A stretch of 64,000 nt of DNA from Elgaria multicarinata webbii (lineage: Eukaryota; Chordata; Lepidosauria; Squamata; Anguidae). Position numbers and translations under genes: made by a program. The notes below the pieces were generated by a model. That model saw only the letters and a list, made by a program, of their open reading frames with translations. It ran no database searches and had not been told where the DNA came from. Position 1 is the first letter of the stretch; the number at the start of each line of letters is the position of its first letter. The stretch spans positions 144,183,197 through 144,247,196 of the forward strand of contig NC_086173.1 in the NCBI RefSeq assembly GCF_023053635.1. The letters run 5' to 3'. Positions 57,382 to 64,000 of the stretch are shown here, in pieces.

Positions 57382-57505
57382 CTGGGCAACCCAGCACCCT
57401 CCATTTGTTTTTGACTACAATTGCTATCATTCCTGATCACTGCTTATGCTGGCTTAGGCTGATGGGGGTTGTATTCAAACACATCCAGAGGACACCAAGT
57501 TGCCA
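57382..57505. repeat. Palindromic MITE (CCTCCAGATG type)
   Basis: 'gggctgggcaacccagcaccctccatttgtttttgactac' facing 'ttgtattcaaacacatccagaggacaccaagttgcc'. It lies in the presumed 3' UTR of the kinase. Confidence 0.6.
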
Positions 57506-57721
57506 TCCCCTACTTAAGAGAGAAAAGTTATTTTCCCCATGGTCCTGGGCTGCTCAGACTTCACTGTGGCAGCAATACCCATTAAGAAAAAATGTGTACA
57601 TGTTAACCAAATTCAATGTCACAGCTAGTTTGGCCCTAAGAAATTTCTTTCGTGAGCACGGTCTACTTCTGGTTCCCCACTGGGGCTGGCAGAGAACAGG
57701 AGAATCAAGCCAAGCTGGTTC

Positions 57722-63937
<6,216 letters not shown>

Positions 63938-64000
63938 CTGCGTGAAGGACAAATGCCAAGGTCTGAGTCTTAAAAAATCTATTACGGACCCAGGATTTTG

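Overview
The window is vertebrate nuclear DNA, almost certainly from a squamate reptile (lizard or snake). The evidence is intron-split genes, CpG-island promoters, and a repeat content of CR1 and L2-like LINE 3' ends, tRNA- and 5S-derived SINEs and many short fold-back DNA elements. No viral or LTR element with coding capacity was recognised.

Three host genes were resolved exon by exon, all on the minus strand. (1) SETD5: the first six coding exons, 10674 down to 1152, encode residues 1-293. The SET domain lies beyond the left edge. A long 5' intron leads to a CpG island at about 36.5-37.7 kb that is the likely promoter. (2) A complete six-exon gene, 52866 to 46286, encodes a 184-residue UBA-domain plus PTH2-type peptidyl-tRNA hydrolase, with its own CpG-island promoter at 52.6-53.4 kb. 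(3) The last six exons of an SR-protein kinase (SRPK family), 63937 to 57722, encode 234 residues. This kinase almost completely lacks the large spacer that normally splits SRPK kinase domains. In every gene the splice phases agree from exon to exon.

The one clear plus-strand gene relic is a fragment of a C4BP/CD55/CR1-like complement regulator (three CCP modules) at about 59.49-60.10 kb. It lies antisense inside a kinase intron and is broken by a short LINE-tail insertion.

Layout: 1-10.8 kb SETD5 coding exons; 10.8-36.5 kb repeat-bearing 5' intron; 36.5-37.7 kb divergent promoter with a plus-strand CCAAT/CRE-like/TATA module, three CACGTG E-boxes and an NRF1 palindrome; 37.7-45.4 kb intergenic; 45.4-53.4 kb PTH2 gene; 53.4-57.1 kb intergenic; 57.1-64 kb kinase gene with the CCP relic. 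Fold-back elements are much denser right of 37 kb than left of it. The most interesting items are the spacer-less SRPK, the UBA-PTH2 gene, the antisense complement-regulator relic, the tandem splice acceptors in SETD5 and the architecture of the divergent promoter.
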